Assembly (NCBI RefSeq): GCF_000760935.2
Contig: NZ_CP049744.1
Coordinates: 5,115,501-5,179,500 of the forward strand
Source: Rhodococcoides fascians A25f
GTDB taxonomy: Bacteria; Actinomycetota; Actinomycetes; Mycobacteriales; Mycobacteriaceae
Direction: 5' to 3'
DNA: 64,000 bases
The notes under the pieces were generated by a model. It searched no databases. It had not been told where the DNA came from and saw only the letters and a list, made by a program, of their open reading frames with translations. The first letter of the stretch is position 1. Every line of letters starts with the position of its first letter. Shown here in pieces: positions 8,905-16,693 of the stretch. The position numbers and the translations under genes were made by a program.

Positions 8905-9645
8905 ATGGGCGATCTCAGCGACAAGGTAGTAGCCATCACCGGCGCAAGCAGCGGCATCGGGGAAGCAACCGCACGACTGTTGGCCGAGCGCGGTGCTGCG
9001 GTGGTGCTCGGTGCCCGACGAACCGACCGGCTGAGCGACATCGTCGAGGACATTCGTGCACGCGGAGGACGTGCGAGCATGCTGACGGTCGATGTTGTCC
9101 GCCGTGAAGATCTCGTCGGTCTCGTCGAACACAGTGTCGCCACGTTCGGCCGGCTCGATGTACTGGTCAGCAACGCCGGGGTGGCCAGAACCAGCCCGAT
9201 GGCCGATCTCGATGTCGACGGGTGGGCCACCATGATCGATGTGAACCTACGAGGAGTCCTGCATGGGATTGCCGCGGCACTGCCCACCTTCCGCAAGCAG
9301 GGTAGTGGGCACCTGGTGACGACCATTTCGACGTCGGGTCTGAAAATTGTTCCGACCCAGGCGGTGTATGCGGGGACCAAGAATGCCGTCCGCACGCTCC
9401 TCGAAGGACTCCGGCAGGAGTCGACGGACGGGGTTCTGCGCACCACATCCATCTCACCCGGGTATGTCCGAACCGAATTGGCCGACCATATCGACGACGC
9501 CGAAGTCCGAGACCAGATCCACCGCAACATGTCCGAGTTCGCGATCGCTCCGGACGCCGTCGCCCGGGCCATCGCCTTTGCGATCGAACAACCGCAGGAT
9601 GTCGAGATCGGCGACATCACTCTGCGACCTACGGTTCAGAACTGA
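8905..9645 (+). CDS. Short-chain dehydrogenase/reductase (classical SDR)
   Basis: A 246-residue classical SDR. The cofactor motif is TGASSGIG (12-19), then DV near 63, NAG (90-92) and Asn114; the catalytic residues are Ser in ISTSG (142-144), Tyr155 and Lys159 (YAGTK). An Arg pair in GARRTDR after the second strand suggests NADP(H) preference. The start has an AAGG ribosome binding site. The substrate is not readable; control by the divergent TetR gene suggests induction by a lipophilic alcohol or ketone, which is inference. Confidence 0.92.
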   Translation: MGDLSDKVVAITGASSGIGEATARLLAERGAAVVLGARRTDRLSDIVEDIRARGGRASMLTVDVVRREDLVGLVEHSVATFGRLDVLVSNAGVARTSPMADLDVDGWATMIDVNLRGVLHGIAAALPTFRKQGSGHLVTTISTSGLKIVPTQAVYAGTKNAVRTLLEGLRQESTDGVLRTTSISPGYVRTELADHIDDAEVRDQIHRNMSEFAIAPDAVARAIAFAIEQPQDVEIGDITLRPTVQN

Positions 9646-9665
9646 AGTCGGGCCAGCCGTCTCGC

Positions 9666-10403
9666 TCAGTGTTGTTGAATCGACGGCGAATCGATGGTTC
9701 CCCAGCGCGAGGGTGGCAACACGATCAGACGCGCCTTTCCGATGACATCGTCGACCGGAACGGTGCCACCCAGTTCATCCCTGGCATGAGATCTGGAATC
9801 TGCTGAGCCGCTTCGATTGTCGCCCATCACCCAGAGATTGCCAGACGGTACGGTCACCGGGCCGAAGCAGCGACCGGATTGCGGCGTGGTCTCGCACGTG
9901 AGCGTGTTCGCGACGAACGGGAAGTCCATGACGACGTACGGCTCGTCGAGTGGCCGCCCGTCTACTTCGACGCGACCCTGGGAGTCGCAACACTGGACGG
10001 TTTGCCCGCCGGTTGCGATGACTCGTTTGACCAGATCGTTCTCGTCGGGCGCGACCAGTCCGGCCCACGAACCCACGTCTTGCAAAGCCTTGGCGATCGG
10101 GTTGGTCGATCGCGTCGAGGTGTAGCCGACGTTCCACGACGACGTCGGTGCCTTGAACACCACCACATCACCGGGCTGCGGATCACCGAAGCGAAAGGTG
10201 ATCTTGTCCACCACGATTCGATCACCTGTACACCCCGGACACCCATGCAGCGTGGGCTCCATGGACTGGGACGGGATCAAGTACACCCGACCGACGAACG
10301 TTTGCAGCAAGACACTCAGCACAAGCGCGACGACAACGAGTATGGCCGTCTCACGCAACCAGGACGGGGCTTTGCGTCGCTGACTGTCGAGTGCTTTCGT
10401 CAT
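9666..10403 (-). CDS. lepB: Signal peptidase I
   Basis: A 245-residue type I signal peptidase. One N-terminal helix (ILVVVALVLSVLLQTFVGRV) anchors the enzyme with the catalytic part outside. The serine box is IPSQSMEPTL with Ser47, the lysine box is DLVKRVIATGG with general base Lys126, and box E is GDNRSGSADSR, so the Ser/Lys dyad is intact. CPGCTGD and CCDSQG give extra cysteines common in actinobacterial versions. It is convergent with the SDR gene. An rplS or rnhB neighbour, as in many actinobacterial lepB loci, is not seen here, so this may be an additional copy. Confidence 0.93.
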   Translation of the reverse strand: MTKALDSQRRKAPSWLRETAILVVVALVLSVLLQTFVGRVYLIPSQSMEPTLHGCPGCTGDRIVVDKITFRFGDPQPGDVVVFKAPTSSWNVGYTSTRSTNPIAKALQDVGSWAGLVAPDENDLVKRVIATGGQTVQCCDSQGRVEVDGRPLDEPYVVMDFPFVANTLTCETTPQSGRCFGPVTVPSGNLWVMGDNRSGSADSRSHARDELGGTVPVDDVIGKARLIVLPPSRWGTIDSPSIQQH

Positions 10404-10443
10404 CCTGGAAGTCTAAAGCCCTCCGTCGCGTATCGTACCGAGC

Positions 10444-10785
10444 ATGCTGTTTGTCGGTCTTCTGGTCGCTGCGCTCGGTGCGGTGATGATGACGGTCGCG
10501 ACCAGGCAACTGTCGCACGCGAACGAAGGCCACTACTTGCCGGCGATCATCGGTAAATTCGCGGTTGCATCTCCTATGAACGTCACAGCTCTTCGGGTGC
10601 GAGCGCAAGCCGTCGTCGTCGTCGCTACGTTGATAGTCCTCGAAGCGACGTGGAATTACACTGCGCCCTGGCCGTCGATCATGGCCACCTGTGCGACCCT
10701 CGTTGTGCCAGTTGCAGTTCCAGTCATCGTCATCACCTCCGGACACAACAGCCGTCTGTCGGATTCGCGTCGCCCTACCTCGTGA
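10444..10785 (+). CDS. Small membrane protein, unknown
   Basis: A 113-residue frame with three hydrophobic stretches (residues 1-19, 55-73 and 80-97) and a polar tail. It is divergent from the signal peptidase gene with a 40-base gap. I recognise no family; third-position GC and the hydrophobic pattern make it a plausible gene. The ribosome binding site is weak. Confidence 0.55.
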   Translation: MLFVGLLVAALGAVMMTVATRQLSHANEGHYLPAIIGKFAVASPMNVTALRVRAQAVVVVATLIVLEATWNYTAPWPSIMATCATLVVPVAVPVIVITSGHNSRLSDSRRPTS

Positions 10786-10819
10786 GCACCTCGGTCGCAC
10801 CAAAAGGAGAACAACCTCG

Positions 10820-11701
10820 ATGAAGTGGTTCGTGTCGGCCCGCAGTGCCGAGACCATCAGCAGCACCATTCGTACTGGCGAATCAGCAGATTGGGACGAG
10901 GCCGTAGCGCAGGCGATACAGACCGGCCGCGAACTGACGCACGCGGACGACGGCACTCAGCTCGGCCCCGCGCGGAACTATCGAATCGGCGACGGCGAGG
11001 GGGTGTCGACCGCCGACGGCAGCAGTACCGCGAGCGAAGATGACCTCCGACGACGCATACAGCAGCAAACCGAGTACGACGCCGGAGTCGTGAACCCCGC
11101 TCCGCATCAACCCGCGTCCCCCATTCAGTCGGGGTCCGTCGCGGAACAATGGGACCGAATCTCCCAGTGGCTCAGAGGCAACCTCGCGTCCGTCTCGATC
11201 GCCGGTGCCACAGACGAACAGATTCAGGACGCAATGCGCTCAACCGGCGGCCTGTGGCCCGAGGAATTGACGTCGTTCTTCCGTCTGGTCAATGGCTTCC
11301 CCCGCGAAAACTGGGTTTCGATCTTTCCTATGCACGAGCTGTTCGATGTCGACCGCACCGTCAGCGAACGTCAGCTCGAGCTCGACATCTGGGGCGAGAT
11401 CGACGCCGAGATGGGTGCCGAACCTCAGGTCGGGACGTCAGCTGGACAGTACGTCGGAACCTACTTGCCTGAATTCATTCCGTTCGCGGGAGCAGACGGC
11501 TACCTGCTGTTCGTCGACGCTCGGTGGGGCCCTCTCCATGGCTGCGTCACAGAGTTCCAGAAGGTCGACGCCGACGGCGCAGGCCCCAAGTGGCCATCGT
11601 TGAGCGCGATGTTGACGGACTTGGCCGATAGCCTCGAGACCGACACAGTCTTCGACGGTCAAACTCCTGCCGTCGTCGACGGCCGATTGCATTGGAAATA
11701 A
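10820..11701 (+). CDS. SMI1/KNR4-domain protein
   Basis: A 293-residue soluble protein. From about residue 110 the pattern W-x-x-I-x-x-W-L, GLWPEELTSFFRLVNG and later FIPFAGADGYLLFVDAR, followed by VTEFQKVDADG, is that of the SMI1/KNR4 (SUKH) superfamily; the final WPSLSAMLTDLADSL helix also fits. The first ~100 residues are polar and low in order. SUKH proteins often act as immunity proteins to secreted toxins, but no toxin is visible nearby, so that role is not claimed. AAGGAG at 10804-10809 sets the ATG at 10820. Confidence 0.78.
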   Translation: MKWFVSARSAETISSTIRTGESADWDEAVAQAIQTGRELTHADDGTQLGPARNYRIGDGEGVSTADGSSTASEDDLRRRIQQQTEYDAGVVNPAPHQPASPIQSGSVAEQWDRISQWLRGNLASVSIAGATDEQIQDAMRSTGGLWPEELTSFFRLVNGFPRENWVSIFPMHELFDVDRTVSERQLELDIWGEIDAEMGAEPQVGTSAGQYVGTYLPEFIPFAGADGYLLFVDARWGPLHGCVTEFQKVDADGAGPKWPSLSAMLTDLADSLETDTVFDGQTPAVVDGRLHWK

Positions 11702-11737
11702 GCAGTGGTGGCACGACAATCGGTACATACTGAGCGG

Positions 11738-12223
11738 ATGAGAAGCGTCGGAGTTACTGCTATCGCTCTCGCGATGATGGTCTGTGCCTGCGCGCCTGCC
11801 GAAGTCGATGAACCCCGAGTTCCGGTGGCCTCGGTTCGTTCGACCCAGTTCTCCCCTCCCCCTCAGCCGGTCACCGACACTGTTCCCACCGCAGAGCAAC
11901 TGACCGAACTTCTCGCTGCAAGCCTGAATTACGGTGTACGGGAGGACCATCGGGCTCGTCTGTTCGACGGACCCGTCGAACACAACGTGTCACTCGCACG
12001 CGCATGGGGTGCCCAACCCGATCCGCAACACATCGAATTCACGACGGTCGAACCCGCCGGTCCGGACGCCGTCAACGCTAGTGGGCAAGGGCATTTCGGA
12101 AATATGGAGCCCTATCCAGTCGGTCCGATTCCCTTCGTCCGTTGGGAAAACGAATGGAAGGTCTCCCGCGCCTTCGCTTGCGGATTCGTGGGCGCTTTCG
12201 ACGGCCCCGACGCGTGCGCGTGA
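11738..12223 (+). CDS. Secreted lipoprotein-like protein, possibly MTB12-like
   Basis: A 161-residue protein with an N-terminal signal (MRSVGVTAIALAMMVCAC) whose cysteine pair could be a non-ideal lipobox. A Pro/Thr-rich linker leads to a domain beginning PTAEQLTELLAASLNYG and ending in a Trp-x-Val-Ser strand and a Cys-containing tail. That outline resembles the C-terminal domain of mycobacterial low-molecular-weight antigen MTB12, an exported protein of unknown role; the resemblance is weak. The ATG at 11738 was chosen because the signal peptide begins there. Confidence 0.6.
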   Translation: MRSVGVTAIALAMMVCACAPAEVDEPRVPVASVRSTQFSPPPQPVTDTVPTAEQLTELLAASLNYGVREDHRARLFDGPVEHNVSLARAWGAQPDPQHIEFTTVEPAGPDAVNASGQGHFGNMEPYPVGPIPFVRWENEWKVSRAFACGFVGAFDGPDACA

Positions 12224-12245
12224 GTCGGAGTACCCGGCCCCGCAT

Positions 12246-13848
12246 CTATCGTTCACCCTCGAGATCAAGAACATTCCAGTCGCTCAGATCCCGACGCATC
12301 TGTCTATCGTGGGTGGAGACAACCACCGCCGCGTCGGTTGCGTGCAATGCCTGGGTCAATTCGTCCACCAAAGCGATGGACAGGTGATTCGTCGGCTCGT
12401 CGAGCAACAGGACGTGTGGGCGGCGAGCCAGTGCGAGCGCCAGATCGAGTCGACGCTGTTGACCCATCGAGAGCTCCCCGATTCGCTTGTTCGCCTCCCT
12501 CGATCGCAACAGACCGAGCGAAGACAACGAGACCTTCATGCCCGCACAGGACCGGAAGTACTGCCCTGCTGAACATTCTGGAGGTAGTACGGACTCCTGC
12601 CGCAGCAGCACTACTCGCGCAGCACGAGAAGCCCGAACCTGCCCAGCCGTCGGATCCAGCTCACCCGCCAGCACGGACAGCAGTGTGGACTTTCCCGACC
12701 CGTTGGGGCCGGTCACCACCTGCTTGCCGCCCGCCTTCAGGTTCAACGCCACCGGCCCATTCAGCCGACCATCGACTGCGACATCATCCGCAATCAACAG
12801 GGAAGAACCGGATGCTGCAGCGATCTCCGGAAACCTCAACCGCTGAGGGGGGTTCCGGAACGGGCAGCAGCTGAGATTCCAAATCTTGCTGCCGGCGTTG
12901 CACGTTCCGAACGAGACCACCTGCGCGCGTGGCACGTTGATGCTTGCTCGTGCCCTTGTCGGGTCTCCAACTGCCGACGAGCCTGTTCTGCGCCTTGCTC
13001 AGATCCTCGCGCAGTCTCGCCGTCTCCGCCAACTGCTGTCGATGCTCCTGGTCCCACCTGACCAGCTCGGCAGCGCGCCCGGCGCGATAGCCGTCGTATC
13101 CGTCCCCGTAGATGCGTGGCCTGCCGTCCGGCGTCGGGTCGAGGTCCAGAATATGTTGCGCTACATCGGAGATCAGCGCACGGTCGTGGCTGACCACTAC
13201 GACGCCGCCTGTACGAGCTCGAAGTCGGTCTGTCAGATAGTCGAGGCCCGCTCGGTCGAGGTGATTGGTCGGCTCGTCGAGCAGCAAGAAATCGTGATTT
13301 CCTCCGAGTAGACACGCCAGTCTCACACGATAACGTTGTCCGACAGACAGTTCGGTCAGTAGCCGAGATCTTTCGCTCACTGCGCCGAGGCCATCGAGAG
13401 CGATATGCACCCGCCGCTCGGCGTCCCACGCATCGAGAGACTCGACTCGCTCCAATGCTGTGGAGTACCTCTGCTCGGCTCTTCCGACGCCAAGAGCGAG
13501 TTCCTCCGCGGCGACATCGAGATTTGTCAAAGCCACAATCGAATCGGCGACGGATTCTCGAAGCACCTCACCCACTGTTCGTTCATCGGTGGTCACCATT
13601 TCTTGCTCGGCCACTCCGACAGTTCCGACGCATGACACGCAGCCGGAATCCGGCGTCAGCCTTCCGGCCAGGACGTTCAGGAGGGTTGACTTGCCGCACC
13701 CGTTCTCGCCCACGATCGCCCACCGCGATGCGGCAGTCACCGCGATGTCGACACCGCTCAATACAGTCGATCCTCCGAAGGCGACAGTGATGTTCGAGGC
13801 AATGAGTTGAGCGTCGGAGCGCGCAGAGACAGCTGTTGAATGTGACAT
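12246..13848 (-). pseudogene. ABC-F-type ATPase gene split by a one-base frameshift
   Basis: The leftward gene encodes two ABC cassettes in tandem without membrane segments, the ABC-F (ribosome-protection or translation-factor) layout. Cassette 1 has Walker A GENGCGKST, signature ELSVGQRYR and Walker B FLLLDEPTNHLD; cassette 2 has GPNGSGKST, ELSMGQQRR and VLLLDEPTNHLS. Between them is the charged linker typical of the family. Cassette 1 runs in one frame to about 12850 and cassette 2 continues one base over. The switch falls at a run of six G (12847-12852); five G would restore a 533-residue protein. This is either a true mutation or a homopolymer error. The ATG at 13848 has a GGAG site. Confidence 0.85.
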
Positions 13849-13866
13849 TGGATCTCCAAAGAGCAA

Positions 13867-13920
13867 GCGCACCACAATAAGTGCGCCTGAGTTGACGGGA
13901 CTGGACCACGACGGTCCCAG
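13867..13920 (-). promoter_or_regulatory. Structured leader ahead of the ABC-F gene
   Basis: Two hairpins lie between the ABC-F start and an upstream short reading frame. One pairs CTGGACC with GGTCCCAG (13901-13920). The other pairs GCGCAC with GTGCGC (13867-13886) and on the coding strand is followed by TTGCTCTTT and then the ribosome binding site. With the short frame upstream this resembles the ribosome-mediated attenuators found before several ABC-F and other translation-resistance genes. Function is inferred. Confidence 0.5.
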
Positions 13921-13978
13921 AACGACGGCACCAACAGACGCCGGTATTCCCGGCGCTCGGTGATGCTTACGTAGTCCG

Positions 13979-13999
13979 TCACTCGAAGATCAAATGCAT
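13979..13999 (-). CDS. Possible six-codon leader peptide upstream of the ABC-F gene
   Basis: A very short frame, MHLIFE then TGA, begins at 13999 after a GGGG-containing site and ends about 130 bases before the ABC-F start, just upstream of the two hairpins. Its place fits a leader peptide whose translation senses ribosome stalling. A TGCTACCGT extended -10-like element lies immediately upstream. The frame is too short to be judged by coding statistics. Confidence 0.4.
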   Translation of the reverse strand: MHLIFE

Positions 14000-14136
14000 G
14001 CCCCGACGGTAGCAAGCAGCGTCGCTGGCCTGCCACCCGTTTTCGGAAGCGAGTCGATGAAGCTATCGAATCGAGTAGAGAATTCAGGCTTGCGAGCTGA
14101 AAGTCCGGTTGCCTTTCGACACCCGGAGGTCACGCC

Positions 14137-14601
14137 TCAGTGCGATGGCCTCATGTCGCCGAAGTGACCTGTTCGCCAGACGACACGGAGGTGCAGTGTC
14201 GAAATCCGCCAACCATTGGAAGTCCGGTCGAGGGCCGCGGTCACCACACCTCCCGCAGTGAATGCGCAATCGTCGAGGTTGCCCTTCGGTCGATCCTTCC
14301 AGATATGTAAGGCCACCAAGTTCGCTCGAAACTGGGCACGATCTTCCTCGATCGTGATGGTGTGACCGGTGACGAGGTGCTGGGTGGCCTCGAACCGTGA
14401 GAAGTTGTGTGTGTGCGTCCGCCCGATCTCTTCGGGACCGATGGTGGTGGTGTCGTCCGGCCGAACGATCCGGCCATCGTCACCGAAAATACGACGGAGA
14501 TGCTCGGCGTCGAGCTCACGATCGTCGAGGCTACGAAAGTACTCGTTGACAATAGCCAGCACCGCCTGACTATCCGACCACCGATTCGGTTCACCCTCCA
14601 T
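14137..14601 (-). CDS. SnoaL-like (NTF2-fold) protein
   Basis: A 154-residue protein with the NTF2/SnoaL outline: an N-terminal helix pair (VLAIVNEYFRSLDDRELDAEHLRRIFGDDGRIVRP), TIGPEEIGRTHTHNFSRF, and closing strands GWRISTLHLRVVWRTG. Members include small isomerases, cyclases and dehydratases as well as many proteins without known activity. The start at 14601 is preceded by GGGAGGC; a longer frame upstream is possible. It ends about 290 bases before the ABC-F start on the same strand. The activity cannot be assigned. Confidence 0.75.
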   Translation of the reverse strand: MEGEPNRWSDSQAVLAIVNEYFRSLDDRELDAEHLRRIFGDDGRIVRPDDTTTIGPEEIGRTHTHNFSRFEATQHLVTGHTITIEEDRAQFRANLVALHIWKDRPKGNLDDCAFTAGGVVTAALDRTSNGWRISTLHLRVVWRTGHFGDMRPSH

Positions 14602-14698
14602 TCCAAAAGTGTGCCTCCCGGAGATCACGCTCGCAACGGGTAGCACCAATCGAGTTGGGTGCATCTGAACGCACTCAACGCGGTCGGTACACCCGATT

Positions 14699-14911
14699 TC
14701 ATTCGGGGACTTCAGGATTCGAGCGATAGGTCCCGTCGAGTCGACTTCTGATGCGGCGGATGGCCCTCCAGCCCGCGGGTGTCGCGACCGTACTCACGAT
14801 CGCTCCGAAAGCGATGCCCTGTGACAGTGCCGACCATTCACCAGGACTGTCTCCGAACATCGGCCACTTGTACACAACGCCCAGTACCACCAGGAAGATC
14901 ACCGCGCGCAT
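14699..14911 (-). CDS. Small membrane protein, unknown
   Basis: A 70-residue frame starting at an ATG with GAGACAGGGA upstream. It has a hydrophobic N-terminal helix (AVIFLVVLGVVYKW), a second short hydrophobic stretch, and a basic tail (RRIRSRLDGTYRSNP). It diverges from the next small membrane gene. No family recognised. The open frame continues upstream through the divergent gene, which is unlikely to be translated. Confidence 0.45.
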   Translation of the reverse strand: MRAVIFLVVLGVVYKWPMFGDSPGEWSALSQGIAFGAIVSTVATPAGWRAIRRIRSRLDGTYRSNPEVPE

Positions 14912-14996
14912 TGCGTCCCTGTCTCTCACTCGAATCGGACAAAGTCGACCGCTCGGTATATTGTTACGGTACCGACTGCACCACAGAAGGATCGAC

Positions 14997-15245
14997 GTGT
15001 CGAACCAGCGAACGTTTCGCGAGTACGTGATGACCGGCCCGATGAGCAAGAAGGGCGGGGCCACTCGCAGCGACTACATCAACGCTCTCGCATTGGTTCC
15101 CGCAGTGGCGGTCGGATTTCTCCTGGCTCGACTGGTAGCGAGTTTCGGATCGATTCCCCTCGACATCGCGGTCGGATGCCTGGGCGGCGCGATCACCGGA
15201 GTTCTGTACCTCTATCTTGCGTACAAGCACGACCAACGGACCTAG
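14997..15245 (+). CDS. Two-helix small membrane protein
   Basis: An 82-residue protein from the GTG at 14997, supported by AGAAGGA just upstream. The first 30 residues are polar, followed by two hydrophobic helices (ALALVPAVAVGFLLARLVASFG and IAVGCLGGAITGVLYLYLA) and a short basic end. Function unknown. It precedes the next gene by about 50 bases and is probably cotranscribed with it. Confidence 0.65.
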   Translation: MSNQRTFREYVMTGPMSKKGGATRSDYINALALVPAVAVGFLLARLVASFGSIPLDIAVGCLGGAITGVLYLYLAYKHDQRT

Positions 15246-15297
15246 GTCGACCGTTCTGCACGATTCATCCGGGCCGACGAGATTCGAGGGAGCCGAG

Positions 15298-15861
15298 ATG
15301 CCATACGAATACTCGACAACGGACGAAGCCCTCCGCAGCGAGCGACCGACCGTGCTGGCCGAGTCACCCGACCTGAACAGAACAGAGAAGGCGGTGGCGT
15401 GGCTGTCCAACATTCGCGTCTACTCGTTCGGCCTCATGTTTTCCGTATCCGTTCTCACCCCCGAACTGGACGTGGATCTGGTTCTGGGCGAGCCTGACTT
15501 TGCGCACCATCCGGGCACACGGACGTCGGTGTTGTTCGGGGTCGAGTTCGCAGACGGTCGAACCGTGGCATTAGATCGTCCGGCACCCGACAGGGTTCTG
15601 ATGGAGGTCCGAGATTCATATTCAGGGGCGGGTTCGTTGCAGGCCAGCGTGCTCCTCGTTCCGATCCCTCCGCCGGGTCCTCTGCGATTCGTTACCGCTA
15701 TCCCCGGGCTCGATGTATCGGAAGCAGTCGTCACCCTCGACGGCGATCACATCGTTGCAGTGTCCGAGAAGGTCGAGCGGTTGTGGACAGGTAGGCGAAA
15801 TCCCAACGGGTTGGGTGGAGCAGGACTACGCGGCGGAGGATGGTTCAACCGTCTGGACTGA
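15298..15861 (+). CDS. Hypothetical protein
   Basis: A 187-residue soluble protein starting at an ATG with GAGGGAG upstream. The middle has alternating hydrophobic strands (GLMFSVSVLTPE, TSVLFGVEFADG, QASVLLVPIPPPGPLRFVTAIPG) and looks all-beta, with a Gly-rich tail (NGLGGAGLRGGGW). I have seen similar unnamed actinobacterial proteins but know no function. It probably shares a transcript with the small membrane gene before it. Confidence 0.7.
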   Translation: MPYEYSTTDEALRSERPTVLAESPDLNRTEKAVAWLSNIRVYSFGLMFSVSVLTPELDVDLVLGEPDFAHHPGTRTSVLFGVEFADGRTVALDRPAPDRVLMEVRDSYSGAGSLQASVLLVPIPPPGPLRFVTAIPGLDVSEAVVTLDGDHIVAVSEKVERLWTGRRNPNGLGGAGLRGGGWFNRLD

Positions 15862-15910
15862 CTGCGGCGACCGGATCGGTGTCGCCGTCGATCCGATCTA
15901 GACTCGCCTC

Positions 15911-16516
15911 GTGAATCCAGACGGCGAATCTTCGGGCGGCATCATTGCTCAGACGTTGCGTGAGGAGATTCTGTCCGGCCGTCGCGTCGGCGGTGAGCGG
16001 TTGGTCGAGGAGTCGATAGCCAAGGCTTTCGGCGTCTCTCGGGTACCGGTGCGGGAAGCGCTCGCCCAGCTCCAGGCCGAAGGTTTCGTCACCATCGTTC
16101 GCTATCGAGGTGCGACGGTCTCGACAACGCTGCACAAGGAGAACAAGGAACTCCTCGAAGTTCGACACGGGCTGGAGGTGTTGGCCGCTCAGCTCGCCGC
16201 CAAGAACAGGGGCGGCTCGGTGGCGGATGAACTCACCGCAGTAGTCGAGCAGGCCCGGGCACAGTCCCCCACCGCGGACACGACCCGACCGTTTCACGAC
16301 CTGGTCGCGATCGCGGCAGGCAACGATCAACTGCGCGAGATGCTGGCCGGGGTCAATCGCCGGGTGGCCTGGGGTCTCGGCCACGATCCGGGCGCGTCCG
16401 TCCACGATCACGCGGCCCTGGCTGCGGCAATCCTCAACGGTTCACCCGTACAAGCCGGTTTTTTGATGGACGAACATCTCCGACGTGACGAGACCAACGC
16501 CCCAGGCGAGGCCTGA
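15911..16516 (+). CDS. GntR-family regulator
   Basis: A 201-residue regulator starting at a GTG. The winged helix contains LREEILSGRRVGGERLVEES, the recognition part AFGVSRVPVREALAQLQAEG and the wing RYRGATVS. The C-terminal domain is helical (LEVRHGLEVLAAQLAA, FHDLVAIAAGNDQLREM) and its His/Asp pattern suggests the metal-binding FCD/FadR-like type, although shorter than usual. Two TATAC-centred palindromes downstream, ahead of the MFS gene, are likely operators, so the protein probably controls the MFS / NMT1-like / cyclodeaminase-like operon. Confidence 0.9.
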   Translation: MNPDGESSGGIIAQTLREEILSGRRVGGERLVEESIAKAFGVSRVPVREALAQLQAEGFVTIVRYRGATVSTTLHKENKELLEVRHGLEVLAAQLAAKNRGGSVADELTAVVEQARAQSPTADTTRPFHDLVAIAAGNDQLREMLAGVNRRVAWGLGHDPGASVHDHAALAAAILNGSPVQAGFLMDEHLRRDETNAPGEA

Positions 16517-16525
16517 AGCGCAAAG

Positions 16526-16609
16526 TCGTATACGATTCGATGGATATATCCAGTCCTTAACATGTTCGTAGCGGGAGATAACTGAAATGACACACTTTTT
16601 GTATACAAA
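16526..16609. promoter_or_regulatory. GntR operators ahead of the MFS operon
   Basis: Two perfect palindromes share the core GTATAC: TCGTATACGA at 16526-16535 and TTTGTATACAAA at 16598-16609, with 72 bases between centres (close to seven helical turns). They match the usual N-T-N-GTATAC-N-A-N type site of GntR/FCD regulators and lie between the GntR gene and the transport operon. Confidence 0.75.
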
Positions 16610-16613
16610 TTAG
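16587..16613 (+). CDS. Possible eight-codon leader frame
   Basis: An ATG at 16587 with a good GGGAGATAA site upstream opens MTHFLYTN then TAG, overlapping the second GntR palindrome. It may be a leader peptide or simply the remains of a start region. Nothing beyond the ribosome binding site supports it. Confidence 0.2.
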   Translation: MTHFLYTN

Positions 16614-16693
16614 GCAGTCGTTTCGGAGAGTTACGAGAGGCGACTCACCGGAAACATCCGTTGCCGGTGCCTGCCAGCCCGCTGGAGCACACC

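Noticed and set aside
10820..11701. SUKH protein as an immunity protein of a toxin system
   Set aside because: No toxin or secretion gene lies nearby.
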